Source: Thuidium tamariscinum
Lineage: Eukaryota > Streptophyta > Bryopsida > Hypnales > Thuidiaceae
NCBI GenBank assembly: GCA_947034885.2
Contig: OX344750.2
Coordinates: forward strand, 11,526,053-11,590,052
Direction of reading: 5' to 3'
Length of the DNA: 64,000 nt
The notes below the pieces were generated by a model. That model had not been told where the DNA came from and ran no database searches. It saw only the letters and a list, made by a program, of their open reading frames with translations. This document shows positions 12,031 to 25,200 of this stretch, piece after piece. Every line of letters starts with the position of its first letter. Position 1 is the stretch's first letter. A program made the position numbers and the translations under genes.

Positions 12031-15025
12031 GGTTTGAAAAACTCCAGCTTAATCCCTCTTCGGATGAGAAGCCCGACCCCCGCCGCCGTGACCAGCCCAC
12101 TCAAAGCCATGCCCACGATCGCCAAGAACCAGTTGAGGTACCACGTGAAGCTGCCCTTGTCCGGTCTCCGCAGTTTGAGCCACATGAAGCACGGGACGGC
12201 GAAGGTCACAGGAATCGAGTTGAGGCCGCCAATGAGACCTGCCAGACTTGTCAAGAACGGGAATGCAATGGCCACGAAGAACACCACGAGCACGTACACC
12301 GATCTGGAGAGGAGCCTGACGTAGGGAGTGCACTTCTTCTTCCACCTTCCCGTGTACAGCTGCTCCATCATGTCGAAGACAGGCATGGAGAAGATCTGGA
12401 AGGAGCTCAGGCAGCTGAACATGACGAAGAGGAAGGTGAGAGCGAGGAAACCCCGGGCAGTGCTGGACAGAGTCGAGGCTTGGAGAGAGTACAGGATTCC
12501 GGAGTCCATCATCTGCACATCGACAATCGCGCGATAAATTAATCAACCGGTGTAAGAACTTTGAATTCTCGGTGTAAGAAACGAATAGGGTTCAAGAATT
12601 GAAGGCAGTTTGTTTGATTAATTGAAGAGTGAATCAGTTTAGATGATCACCGGGTATGCTTGATAAACTGCGACATGACTAAACCACCCTCATGTTTTTT
12701 TAGCAGTTGTGGGTATTAGGACTTCTTTTGACCATTTTTGTTATTATTTGACTGGCATCTGCAATCATGTTCTTCATTGATTCAAGTGGTATAAAATTTG
12801 GACCCATCTGATTCACGATTTTTCACTTAATCATTAATCGAATTGGTTGTTTTGAAACCATGAATCCGTAGTCTCTAAGATGTAAATCGGCAGACCTCAC
12901 TGAGAGGTGAATTGAGATCTGGGATGCGCGCGGCTTGTTGAAAATTTCAAGTTAACCCTTTAAAGCCTACATGGACCATAATTGGCAAAAGAAGTTGTAC
13001 CTTGTTCCCGAAACCGGCGTAACCACCGATGGCTAATGGGAAGTAGCAGAGGCCCAGAACCAGGTATGCAGTTTTTGCTCCGTTCCACATGGAGACAAAT
13101 GACGGCTCTTTCAACGTTGAAGGCAGTGTTCCCTGAAGATGTGCAAGCATCTTGATTATATTTTGATTCCAAGAACTTGGGCCGAAAACCTAATGATGGT
13201 ATCATTTCTCAAATTGAAAAACCAGTGAATCTGAATGCATTAAGAATATGCTTGTTCTGCATAACAGGCTACAAATGAGTTCGAGGATGGATACGTTACA
13301 CTTAAGCAAGGAGATTTCAAGCCATTGGAAAACAGTTAATGCCAGTCTCATATCCGTAGTGATTGAGGAATCTAAGGATTCACAAAGAATTCGTGTATTT
13401 GATAGTTTCATGTTGGTGGTGATTCACAAACCTGAATTTCAAGGACGAGGTTATGGCCTCGAAAGGCGAAGGTGATGATGCCAATGGCATTCAAGACTGC
13501 ACACGTGGTCACAAGCGGAGAATCGCCCTCGGTCGCCAGAGCGTAAGAAATGTGGTGTGGCCTACTTTTGAAGACCGAAATCATCCAAATCAGAGTGGTG
13601 TACGAGACAGCCATGACTGCTCCCGCGAGTGAAACGCCGGCTATGGAGTTCATGTTCGGCAACTGTGCAAGAATGAGGCAAAGAGCGGAGAATACCAAGC
13701 ACCATTCTATCGTCGTCATGGAATTTTCCACACACTTGTGGCAAATGGTGATATAGAACAGCTCTAAGGCGCTCCCTCCAACCACCACAAGACCAATGGA
13801 GGTTCCCACCGTCAAGTTGAGGATCGCTGGAAGTGTCATGTGCAGCCCGATAGTCTGCCCTGCACATTGCAGCAAAGCAGGAGCGATATGAACACCAAAC
13901 TTTAGTGTCAAGACTAATCGAAACATTCAAAATCTTTGCATTTCTTTCTTCAATAATTACAATTTAAGACTTACATGAACTTCAATTATAAAACTGGGCA
14001 TCTATGCAGGTATTGACCAATTTTTTAAGTTGATCAACTAGAAGTACTCTTCAGATTGCATCTTGATGATTCTGCACGCCATTACTCCAAGTAAGCTGTG
14101 CAGATCTATGCCAAAAATAAATAATAAAATCCAGATGTATGTGTAAACTACATGCATGAATCACACTGTCAAGGTTTACCTGATTGTACCCTAACCATGG
14201 ACTAGGACGTTTCAGCGAGGATCCGAGAATTACCAAAAGCTTCTTGAGAAAGTTCAATGTAACTGCGAATTCGCTTGCCAGGTTCCGATTCGTGCATCAT
14301 GATAAGTTGCCATTTCGTGTACGTCTGCCACACGAATGCCAAGCTCAATACAGTCAAGCCCCACGTCCTGCGCAGGCATAAGAAACTACTTCAAGCATGC
14401 TCTGTATCCATCAGTTTTGAAGAGATTACGAACGATGGCGGACCTGCTTGTGGAAGTTGCGGATCTACTACTAAAATTAAGATAGCTTGAAATGAATTGA
14501 ATTGAATTGAAATAAACGAAGTACAATTCGTCACGGAGACTCATTTACGTACCACCCGAGGTACATGAACGCGAAGGGGAGGAAGATAGCCTGGTACCCA
14601 ATCATGGCATTCAAGTTGTGGAATGCTGCATACGCCGTATTTCCGTTGCGGCTCTCCGTGAGAGGAAGCCATGTGTCCTTCACATTCAGTGTTGTGGTGT
14701 GCCCGACTTCTTCGAGGTAATGCTGCAGGTTGTGCAAAGTCCTGTGTATAGGAGTTCCAATCGGTGTCATGAAACTGGGTGACAATCTACTTGCTTTACT
14801 TGTCGGTGGACTTCGCCATGGGGACGCCACTAAAAACTTAGATCCCATCGGTTTGGGTTCGCCGTTGAACTCCGGGGCGGCCCTCGTCTGTGCACTTCGA
14901 AATTCTACGGAAGGTGGAGCAGCTACGGGAGGCCTCACACTCGGTAACTGCAACAAGTTATCAGGTGTTGCAGGAGTCGATTCTACTTCCGTCTCGACGA
15001 GAGCCCGGCTTCTTCCCCCCGTCAT
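12021..15025 (-). CDS. Lysine-histidine transporter-like 8 type amino acid permease
   Basis: A membrane amino acid/proton symporter of the AAAP family, most like plant LHT7/LHT8 (AATL1). Five minus-strand exons join in frame: 14553-15025, 14234-14367, 13432-13859, 13001-13132 and 12021-12512, giving 552 residues. All introns are GT-AG. A Pro/Ser-rich cytosolic N-terminus of about 110 residues precedes WLPLTESRNGNTAYAAFHNL and the first hydrophobic segment. Family signatures follow: YLGWTWGLT, TKWQLI, EPGKRIRSYIELSQEAFG, QLPNMNSIAG, NAIGIITFAFRGHNLVLEIQ, STLKEPSFVSMW, FSCLSSFQIFSMP, LAGLIGGL, VTFAVPCFMW and the C-terminal KLEFFKP. About ten or eleven membrane segments are visible. The start is the ATG at 15023-15025. 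The substrate cannot be told from sequence. The stop codon lies inside an eight-unit 10-bp repeat. Confidence 0.95.
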
Positions 15026-15600
15026 GGCGATCAACTCCGAAAACGATTGATTCGATGACAGTGAAAATTGTAATCAAAGGAATCCAATAGGTCGAATGTC
15101 TATGATCTTCGATACCCGAAACGTTTCCTCTAAGGCACCAGCTTCTTCCAGAGCCGACCTTCGAATCCGAATACTTCAAAACAGAGAACTGACTTTGTTC
15201 GTTCTCAGGACTTTCAAAACTATCGATCGGCCCATAACAAACTTTCCCGATCAGATACGGCTCTGGAAGTAATGTTCAATCTTTGAGCTGCACACTTGAG
15301 GTAATCAACAGGCATTACGACTACAAAAATTACCTCAAGAACTCCGAATTTTCCTGTTGCAAAGCTGTAAAAATGGGAATTTTCGGAGATTGCTAGCTAA
15401 TCCAAAAACAACGTCGCCTTAACGAGAGTCTCATATATTGTGACCTACCCGAACTCATGATTCGTTCGAACAAACCTTGACTGCATACTTTACTGCGCGG
15501 CTCAAATTGGGCGGTACTAACAGACAGTACTACCTGCACACTCCGCCACACAGGACCCGTGACCTGCACGGATCTTGTCACTGGTGCCCACCCTAAAAAA
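15026..15600 (-). other. Probable leader/promoter of the permease gene
   Basis: A GC-richer stretch directly upstream of the permease start codon on the minus strand, ending about where composition returns to AT-rich. Open frames here lack protein-like features. The promoter probably lies within it, but no core element was assigned. Confidence 0.35.
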
Positions 15601-17175
15601 AATTCTGATCATTTCAAACCATTTCTGAAGATAAATCTCACGATTCTCACATCTAGATTCACTGTCTATCTGAACATGAGAGCTGAAGGTCAATTTGGGG
15701 GTATATGAATAATCAGCACAATGAAAATTTTATCTTTCATTCAAACGGCATCTTGAAATTACATGAGAATTCATAGTTTATTCATCTGCCATCGGAGAAT
15801 GTGAAATCTCTCAACAGACACTAAGATTCAACAGAAACGAATCGAAAAGCTGATTGCAGTTTAAATATGCATAAAAGGAACCATACTCCTGAGATGCTTG
15901 TTGAGAACTGAATCTTTGAGACAGTCATCAAGTTGACTCGCTAGGTATGTCATTAAAACATAGGTACCCTTTCAAGGCTGCACATACATCACATTACTAA
16001 GGTGTAGTACATTACTAAGGAAACTACATTTGAAATCAACCCCTTTCTAAAATTGGGACCTACATATTCTTCTCTAGAATGTACTCCCATTATTCATGAG
16101 AGTCTAGGTCAATTTTATAAACACTTATTTTCACTACTTTGAATATTCATAGTTAGCTTTATTCATACTATGTCCAAAAATTGCATTCTAAGAGAATCTA
16201 AAATCTGCTTTTGACTACCAATAGGACCCTACAAAAAGTTTTCCAATATCATAATAGGAATCATGCAAAATTATTTATTTGGTCAATTTTACGTATAGTT
16301 ACCTTAATGGTGAAAGATATGTGCAATGTTGAAGGAAAACACTATCACGATCAACGACTCTTTGAGCAATTTCTCAATTGTGTGCATGTAGTTACAACTT
16401 AAATTAGCACTTGATGAACACCAAGTCCTATCATCCAGATATTATTTATACCCTATCATCCAGATATTATCACTGCAAGAGACTCATCCGTACAAAATTC
16501 TCAATTAAGTCTAGCAATCTGAAAAACAATATTAGAATTAATTGTAAAGTGTGTGCAATGGGGGACCAAGAGCCAAAGTTTATGAAAAACATAAGACGAA
16601 ACTCCTTGCAATACCAAAATTGGGGTTCAAAGGAGTTTGGTGCTAGATTTCTTTTCTACTAATCTCAATTATACCACCCTTTGACACTCCTATTTCAAAT
16701 TGGGGTTTCCTAAGTTACAATTAATTCTATTATCTCCAGTTCTCCATCATTCCAATCATACTTGGAGGAATTGCCGATCAAACATGGAATTGTCATTCAT
16801 CTTGGCCCTCTCGACAACTCCCTTAAAACTCTATTGTCATGTTCATCATGATAGAGAACAGAGAAATGGACTTTGAATCTAGTTGGTCTCAGACACCATC
16901 ACCTGCAGATCAGTGATCCCAGAACTAGTTTATAGAATTTAGTGTAATATGCTACCTAGTTTAGGGGATTTAGTGCAATTTGCTACCTTCAAAATAAATA
17001 AGCATCAACTTTGGCTATCTTGAGAAAAAGTGGCATTTCCAAAATTAGACAAAAAAAGGATTTTGCAAGTTGTAAAAGATAATGGAGGGGTACTAATACC
17101 CATAACTAACTACAGAGATGCTAATTCCAATATAAAGTAAGTAATAAATTGGCTATCAAATTATATTGGTTGTAA
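15601..17175. other. AT-rich spacer, nothing recognised
   Basis: Low-GC sequence between the permease upstream region and the left end of the large element. Short open frames show no recognisable protein. Only small local repeats, such as two CATTACTAAGG copies near 15990-16020, were seen. Confidence 0.4.
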
Positions 17176-17176
17176 G

Positions 17177-17196
17177 GGTGATTGCAAGAAACACTT
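17177..17196 (+). repeat. Left terminal inverted repeat of the large element
   Basis: GGTGATTGCAAGAAACACTT, identical to the complement of 35559-35578. An extra G at 17176 separates it from the TGTAA duplication. Sequence inside the repeat diverges at once between the two ends. Confidence 0.9.
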
Positions 17197-18023
17197 GTCC
17201 TATTTTTTGTCCCCTTGACCTCTCACGACTGGATTTTGGCTCATAACTTTTGCGTCGCTTCTTGGTTTGCTCTGAAATTTGGAAGGAAGGTGTACAATAA
17301 AGTTTGTGACATACAGAATTTTTTTCAGAATTTTAAAAATTAATTTGCTATTTTTTAAGTGCCCCCGATTGGCTGTCTACCTTGGCCATTTTGGGGGTTT
17401 TCAGTCCTATTTTGGAACCAAAAAAGCGAATTATGACCTGAAAATTGGATATGTTGGACATGGTCTAACATTACACGGACTGGCGTTGAGTTTTTTGAAG
17501 AATGACCCCATGTGAAGTGTGCACATAGGGTCAAAGGGGTCACTGTTTGAGCTCACAATACGAAGAGGGAAATACTTTTTTTTAAGAAATTCTTGTTCCT
17601 ATGTGAGCACAATGAAGTTTAGGAAAATGGATTTTTTTCTTTTAATTTTTTTTTTTTTTTTGGAATTACTAAAAATGATCACATGAAACTGCCCTTTTTC
17701 AGCTATTTTCGACTGTCCCTGCCCTCCGCAATCCTCTTCTACGCACATTAGTATTCAGAAATACTCTGTATTACTCAATAGTACTCTTCAAAAATTGATT
17801 TGTCAGGACCTTGTCAGGATTGCCAATTACTTCTCGCCTACAGCGGCAGTTTTAGTTAATGGTAGTTGAGCAGCTCCTGTTTCCATCGGAAACTCTGCGC
17901 CGCCATTGTCAATAGCTGCAACGTCCCGCAAGTTTGGAACTCCGGACGTGCGGACATGCGACGTCCCAGATTCCTGTAGGGCTGCCGACGCGGTTTAGTC
18001 GGCATGCACCGCATGGCGATGGG

Positions 18024-21000
18024 ATGGATCGACCTTGGCCAAGCACGTGGCGTGCTGAAGAAGTTGCTAGACAAGAAGAGCGGCGAAGACAGTGGAGAGA
18101 GAAGCAACGGTGATATCGTGAGCGACAAAGGGAGCAACGACAAAGGGAGGTCGATCTGCAGAGGCAAGCCCATGAGGAAGATCAGATCGCGCTATCGGCT
18201 GCGACACTTAAGCGAAGGGCCGCGGAGTTCTCCAGGGATCTCATTTGGCACTTGCAGAGATTAGGCGATGAGGAAATCAGGCTGCAGTGCTGGACATGGT
18301 TTTCAAGAACCAGACCGTCAGGATGCTCATGCCCGATTATTATCCTTGTCCGGAGGATGCTCGAGCGCAACGTGACATACTCCAGAACATTAGACTTGAC
18401 TTGCAGGCTATGAAGGTTCCTCATTGCAACGGCATGCTGGCAAGAAAACGGGCCATTTTGGAAGCTGTAGTTTCCGATGTCGAGACCGATTCGAGACGAT
18501 TCCCGAGTCTTCTTGGAACTCGAAGGCAGAACTTCATTTTAGCAGTGCAGAGAATTGAAGATGCTCGGACGGAAACCACATCGCGATTCACAGTACCAAG
18601 TAGAAAGAAGCGAGAAGGAGGCATTTCCGAGGAAGTGCGCCAGCTTGTGGCGTTGTGGTGGACCGAAGAAACTCGGGTCTGTCCAAATCGCAAGCAAGTT
18701 CGGAAAAAACGACTTGGGCGCCGCTTGTACGACCGGCATGCTGCCCACCTTCTTCTCGAAAGTCAGGCAAGCTTTCTTCACCTTCTTCTTATGCATGCAA
18801 TGGATTCACGTGACCTTCATCTTCTCTTTCTTCCACATGTTACAACAGCCACTTCTTTCGTGTTTAGTGCAACGTAGATGGTAACCATCATTCATTGCGT
18901 GTTCTTCTGTCCCGATGTTGCCACTGAATTCCTGTACTGTTTCCTACCTCATCCTCCGTATTGTTGTCAATGGCAATTGGATGTTGCTGTCATTGATAGA
19001 AAGATATCTTTCGCATAGCGTAGCAGTGAATTGATGAGAAACTACATTTCTCATGAGGTAGTCCTCAACATTTGCGCTAATTGTTGTTTTTGACGTCCTC
19101 CATTCAACTCAAATATTGATCCTTCCTTCATAGACTTCAGTACCTTCAGTGCCCTATTGCGCGTAGTGAATGTCACTACGCTATTTTCCACCCCTGTAAC
19201 ATACTGTCATTGACTACTCTATCACTCTTGTAAGGACAGTGGAGAATCGTGAAATTGATTTGAGCAAACGACAGTAGAAAATTACTAATTCTTCATGAAG
19301 CCTTTGAACCTATTGCACTGTGGAGCGGATGTTGTCTTGCGTTCTCATGTATTTGCTACCTTAGTAGCACATACTCAATCCGCATATGCATGGAGGACCA
19401 TGTATATGGAGTTCAAGGTATGTCCAAGCAGAGTACTACTACATTGATGTTGGACGTCCTATTCCGTAATAACGCTGTATTCATTACCAATTAGTAAAAC
19501 CACAGCATACAACCTCTCCTGGCTGCGTGAACCATTCATCGACAATGTCCCTATGATGCTCAAAGAAGACTATGTATGATTGGTGACAGCAACGTCACTA
19601 CCATAGACACCTACGCGAGTGCTTCCCAATCTTGGTTGTATCGCGAAGGACTTGCGGAGTATGTCCCATTGTATAATCCCACCGGGAATTCTGCTAGGAA
19701 GTCCTATGTCATGCACTGACTTCCATGTTGCTAACGGATTCATTACACTTCTCTGTCTAGTAAGACAACAAATGACTTCGTGAGGGTACTCCCCATACCC
19801 ATGTTGCTCATAGCAGTGCTTATTGACTCTGATTCCTTATAGTAAATAATGCAGGTTTGCCATTGCACATGTATAGGACCGTTGACCTTAGTGCTTGTAG
19901 GAGTCGTATAGTACTAGGGAACCATTATAAATACTAGTATGCATCTTCTTCTGTCACCGTTGTAGCGTCCTGGATGCAAATTGTCCTACATATTCGCCTA
20001 TACGCTTGCTGCATGATGTAGTCCTTGCGTAGAGTACTACATGCAGTCCTCAGTACTTGCTTGCAGCACTATAGGTCCATATAGCACTTTGTACAAGTAC
20101 TACATCTGACTGCCCGTCCTTCTTTGCAGGTGGACTTGTACAGGCGCTTCATTGAAGCGCATCCTCAGTCTCCGATTATGCTGCGGTCCTTCATCAAATT
20201 GCGGCCTTTCTTTGTCATTAAGTGCAAAGAGAGAAATGTCTGCTGCTGTAGGTACCACATCCAGGTGCTTTTCCTACTTGAGGCTTTGAATGCTTTTCGG
20301 GCCCCTCGGCATGGGGCACACACCTTATTCCACTGCACTTGCACATGCAGCGTCTGCGGCTCCAACATTGAAGGCATCTGCCATGTTGGAGTCAACCGCT
20401 TCTCAGGTGTCACGGCAATGTGGATGTCTATCTTGTGCGAGAAAGCAGAAGATGCAGAATTCCACAATTTCAGGTGACATGTACAGGCCACCGTGCTTGT
20501 TCAGAGTTTATATGAGTTCAAATTGCATTTCCTGAACACCACTTCCTTGTCCGCTATTTCGGTATGTTTCTTACGGTCGTTGACTTCTTCCTTGCCTTTT
20601 GTAGCTGCTTGTCAGGAACTTGCCAGACATGTGGTATTCACAAGTTTCCCCTCTGCCCACAAGAAAGAGTGGATGGACCTGGACGTACAATCAAGTGGAA
20701 GAAATTCCAGTATGAAATAGACCAAGCATCAGACTCCAACAATCCCCGCAAGCGCATCACTGAGGTTACCGTGACTACTTCATTTTCTGCGTTTATGGAT
20801 TTCCTGAAGCCAACTTTGCAACGCTTTGTGTATCACAACTTCTGTGCCCATTGGCAAAACGACCAAGCAAAGTTAGCTAAAGAGAGCTTGCCTAGCAATG
20901 CCATACTTACCCATATAGATTTTGCAGAAAATTACACCTTCCAAGTGCAAAACGAAATCCAATCCATGTATTACCATTCAACTCAGGTAACAATTATGGT

Positions 21001-22681
21001 GCAAGTTGTCTACCGAGTGCATGTGCCTGATGACGAATTTGATGGAGAACTTGAGCTCCTCCGTGAAACTCACTATTGGATATCTGATGACAAAGCTCAT
21101 GATACACTTTTTGTACAACATTGTCTTCTGCGGCATTGGCAGTGGTTACAGTCACATGGTTGTACACCGGACACCCACATTGTCTTCAGTGACGGTTGCT
21201 CTGTACAGTTTAAAGGTGCACGCAGTCTCTACTTCGTGTCTAGGTATGTCATTTCCTCCCCATTGTACTTAAAGCTTCCCTTTTGCTGACCACTTCTTTG
21301 TGCTAATGAAGACAACTACAAACTATGCACTACTGCTTAGTACAACATTGTGAATGCCTTGTCCTATTTTCCGTATCATAGGACCTCTATTTTTGTTGTA
21401 TAGTACTGGAAGACTCCTGTATCCATACACTATCCGTCTACTAATAATCACTCAAACATTCTAACGTGCCCCTTCACACTCTTGTAGGTACCCTTCTCTA
21501 ACAGGAGGTTGCAAAATGCTATGGAATTTCTTCGGGTCAAGGCATGGCAAGGGTGAGTGGGATGGTGCAGGGGCAGTGGTCAAGAGGGCCTTGCGATCAG
21601 AGCAACTCATGAATCCTAACCGACCACTACAAAATGCACGTGACTGTGTAACGTTCCTTGATGCCACAATGGCAGGTCCTGTACCAGTCCGCAATGGACG
21701 CATTTGGTAAGGCTGTAGTATATTGACTTCTTTCTTGTACTTTAGTTTTCTTCATTTGTACTCTAGGACATGAACGGCTGCATGTGCAGCAAAGCTTCAT
21801 ACTCATCCTCTTCACAAGGCCTTCAAGCCCTCTTGTTATGTCCAATTCAACAATGCAGCCTACTTTGCTTTTCACAGTACTCTTTAGGACTATGTAATGC
21901 CTAAATTTGGAGGAAGATGATTGAGTGAAGACAGTGAGTATTGATCTTATTTGTGTTGTCTGCTATGAATGTGTGCTGCAGATCGTTTCGTTACTTCCAT
22001 TTGGTTAATGTAAACAATGTGGACCGGAGTTGTTCCCATGCATGTCGAAAGATCCCTGGATCTTCCAAGTTGCATTCCGTGTTTGCACCTGATGCTGGGG
22101 ATCCAACAAAACTTTTGGTGAGAGCACTTTCCTGCTTCTGTGGACCTTGCTTGGAGGGTGATCACAGGAACTGCGACCAGAAATCTTACGTGCCGACCTA
22201 GAAGGTTCTCAAAATAGAGCCCCTCAATGTCCAGTATGCACAAGCAGTATTAGAAGCGGAAAATGAAGAAGATGAGGAGAACTGGGAGTACGAATATAAT
22301 GAAGACCGCATGGGGGATTTGGTTCAGGCTGGAGATAACTTTGCCATACCTGCCGAAGCAGAGAATGCTGAAGGTGTTCCGTACTACATTCTTCAGTGTC
22401 AAACTCCAAAGCAGTTGGTAGAAGAAGACTTTAAGTGCCCTTGGGGTCCAGAATTTAAACGGGGCGACTTTATGATCATCGCCACTTACTATCAGAAGTG
22501 GGGCAGGGCGACCTCTCACAATTATGTGTACTTGAAGGACTCAAGGCCTGCACATATAGCCGCTGACTTAGTACTCGCTTGTAAATTCCAAATGCTTCCA
22601 AGAGCACATAGAGTGAAAGGTGGGGATCCTGTTTACACCCTTCCACAGGAGAGTGTTGACGTAATTTCATGTGCGTTGTAA
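18024..22681 (+). pseudogene. Transposase-like gene of the large element, decaying
   Basis: A spliced gene with exons at about 18024-18766, 20130-20473, 20605-21243, 21488-21706 and 21982-22681; phases agree at every joint. The first intron uses a GC donor (CAG/GCAAGC). The protein is roughly 880 residues: an Arg/Gln/Glu-rich coiled region; a basic block near RKRAILEAVVSD; SFIKLRPFFVIKC followed by a Cys/His-rich stretch (CCCRYH, CTCTCSVC, GTCQTCG) likely to bind zinc; then HIDFAENY, YWISDDKAHD, FSDGCSVQFKGARS and HGKGEWDGAGAVVKRA; and a C-terminal SCFCGPC segment. The Asp of DFAENY, the Asp of FSDG and the Glu or Asp of GEWDG are spaced 90 and 39 or 41 residues apart, as in RNase H-fold transposases. 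Lesions: TGA at 18111-18113, a frameshift near 18275-18290, a TGA formed across the 21706/21982 joint, and TAG at 22199-22201 where a Trp seems expected. From memory it resembles unnamed animal proteins; the transposase role is inferred. Confidence 0.75.
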
Positions 22682-24100
22682 GAATACCAGGACTGCCAAT
22701 GAGTGCATGGTAGTGGCAGCATTACTTCATATGCACAATGCTAGAAGTATTGGTTCCCCTGAGGAAGCCTTTCACCCGTGGTAGAAAGCCGTTCTATTTT
22801 CCTGTTTTGTTGACCTTCTCTACAACAGCTTCCTAATCTGCCCCATGAATGTTTTGCAGACATGACCCTTGTATGACCTTTGGATTTTCAATGTGCAAAA
22901 ATTGGGGCTCCATTTTTTATTTATATTTTCATATCTTCTTAAGGGTTTTATATGCAAACTTTGTGTTCATTTCTGAATCCATAAATAGGTCTAGGAACTT
23001 TAAGGGCAATGGTAGAGCTAATAAATCCATGTCATGCATAGGGCCATATACTATTATACAAATTTCAGGGATTGAGGAAGATGACAAACATCTGAAATAT
23101 TTCATGAATGGTATACATATTATATATATGAAGATATTATACTTTGGGATATTTCATCTATATTTATGTATATATGTTGATGAGCTTTAAGAAAAAGATG
23201 CAGCATCCTACAAACCAAAAAATACTGTGAAGAACAGTAAACCTAGCATAATTTCTTAAAATGAGTAAAAATTGTATACCTTTGGCACTTTCAACAATTT
23301 ACTATAGACTCTAAAATGAATACTAATTTTAGAGTTATGAACTTTGAAATTCTCTTCAACATAAGTGAAATCCTAATTTATCATAGATGTTGACACAATG
23401 CACTTTACAATGTATAACTATTCAAAACCTACATTTCTCTTTGGTGTTTGAAATTTATATGCTTACAACATTTCACTTTCATAGTTTGAACTACATGATA
23501 TAGAAACGGCATATGAAATATGCCCATCAATTTGCCATATTTCTATAAATATGTCCATTCCATCCACTTGGCAGCAAGCTTGTCTACTTATATATACCTC
23601 ACAATTTGTATGTCTTTACTACATATCAATGTAACTACCCTTGACTAGGAATGCAGGAATTATTTCCAATAAAAAATCCAATGAGATTGCATCAATGTAC
23701 TAGAAGTGATAGCAATTAGTAGGATGTTGGCTACTTTATTTTGAGAGTTTTTGAATGATATAGAGAAGTGTATGCAATACTTTAAAATTAAAATTAGCAG
23801 ATTTTTGGATGTGGACCGGTTCCAAGAAAAAAATTCAATAGTGAGACCGTACTCCTTCTGGAGTATTTCTAGGGAAATTACCATTTTGCAGGCCTTCTTA
23901 ACAACAAGTAGGCAATTAAGTATACCATTATTAGGACTTTTTCACTTGTAATACTTATGACTAATATTTTGGCTTATAATACTAACAAGCCTCTGGGAAA
24001 TACTTGTACCCTTTTTGGATTTTCGTATTTTGAAGAAGGTACATCCTTATCCCTAAGAGAGGAGGGGCTTAGCTAGCTTCAATTCCTCACCAAGATAGTT
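22682..24100. other. AT-rich interior of the large element
   Basis: No recognisable gene after the transposase-like stop codon. The composition drops to AT-rich near 22900. A dispersed repeat at about 23960-24110 (containing CTGGGAAATACTTGTACCC and GGGGCTTAGC) has a relative at 58797-59160 downstream of the decayed hAT gene. Confidence 0.5.
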
Positions 24101-24104
24101 TAAG

Positions 24105-25200
24105 AAAAAAAAATAGGAAGTGAAATTAGTCAATGCAAAAGAGACTTGCAAGAAATAGTAGGAAAAAAAATAAGGACAAGAAGGGGAATTTAAATTATCG
24201 ATAGCAAACATACGGTTTGGAAAATGAACGATAAGAGAGAGACTAGCAATTATAATTAATAAATGCGAAAAACACATTCCCCGGAAAAAAATAGGAAAAA
24301 AAAATGGGAATTATTATTTCTAAAAATCAAACATACCTTATAAAATAATGGAACCAAAAAAAATAGGATTGAAATTAATAAATGCCAAAGATACTTCGAA
24401 GAAAAAAATAGGAAAAAAAATGGGGAATGTAATTTATGAATGCCAAAATTTTAACTGAAAAGAAAAGAATAGGAAAAACAATGTTCAATATAATTAATAA
24501 TTGTGAAAGATACCTTCCAAAAGAAATAGGAAAAAAAATGGGGAATTTAATTTTCAAAACTGAAACATACCTTAAAAAAAAATAGGACAAGAAGGAGAAT
24601 ATAAATTATTGATGCCAAACATACGGTCTGGAAAATGAACGATGTGAAAGAGCCTAGCAAATATAATGAATAAATGCCAAATACACATTCCCCGGAAAAA
24701 AATAGGAAAAAAAAAGGGAATTATTATTTCCAAAAATCAAACATACCTTATAAAATTATGGAACCAAAAAAAAAAAGGATTGAAATTAATAAATGCCAAA
24801 GATACTTCGAAGAAAAAAATAGGAAAAAAAATGGGGAATGTAATTTATGAATGCCAAAATTTTAACTGAAAAGAAAAGAATAGGAAAAACAATGTTCAAT
24901 ATAATTAATAATTGTGAAAGATACCTTCCAAAAGAAATAGGAAAAAAAATGGGGAATTTAATTTTCAAAACTGAAACATACCTTAAAAAAGAATAGGACA
25001 AGAAGGAGAATATAAATTATTGATGCCAAACATACGGTCTGGAAAATGAATGATGTGAAAGAGCCTACCAAATTTAATTAATAAATGCCAAAAACACATT
25101 CCCCAGAAAAAAATAGGAAAAAAAAATGGGAATTATTATTTCCAAAAATCAAACATACCTTATAAAATAATGGAACCAAAAAGAGGAACATAATTTCTAG
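24105..25200. repeat. 411-bp tandem repeat, about 2.5 copies
   Basis: The landmark CATACGGT begins at 24209, 24620 and 25031, so the period is exactly 411 bp twice. Each unit is itself built from smaller A-rich modules of about 60-70 bp with the shared core AAAAAATAGGAAAAAAA followed by GGGAAT. Identical small open frames on the minus strand at 24375 and 24786 come from this repetition and are not genes. Confidence 0.9.

Noticed and set aside
12027-12542. Long open frames on the plus strand opposite the permease's last exon
   Set aside because: They mirror the GC-rich exon of a well-conserved transporter on the minus strand and carry no motif.
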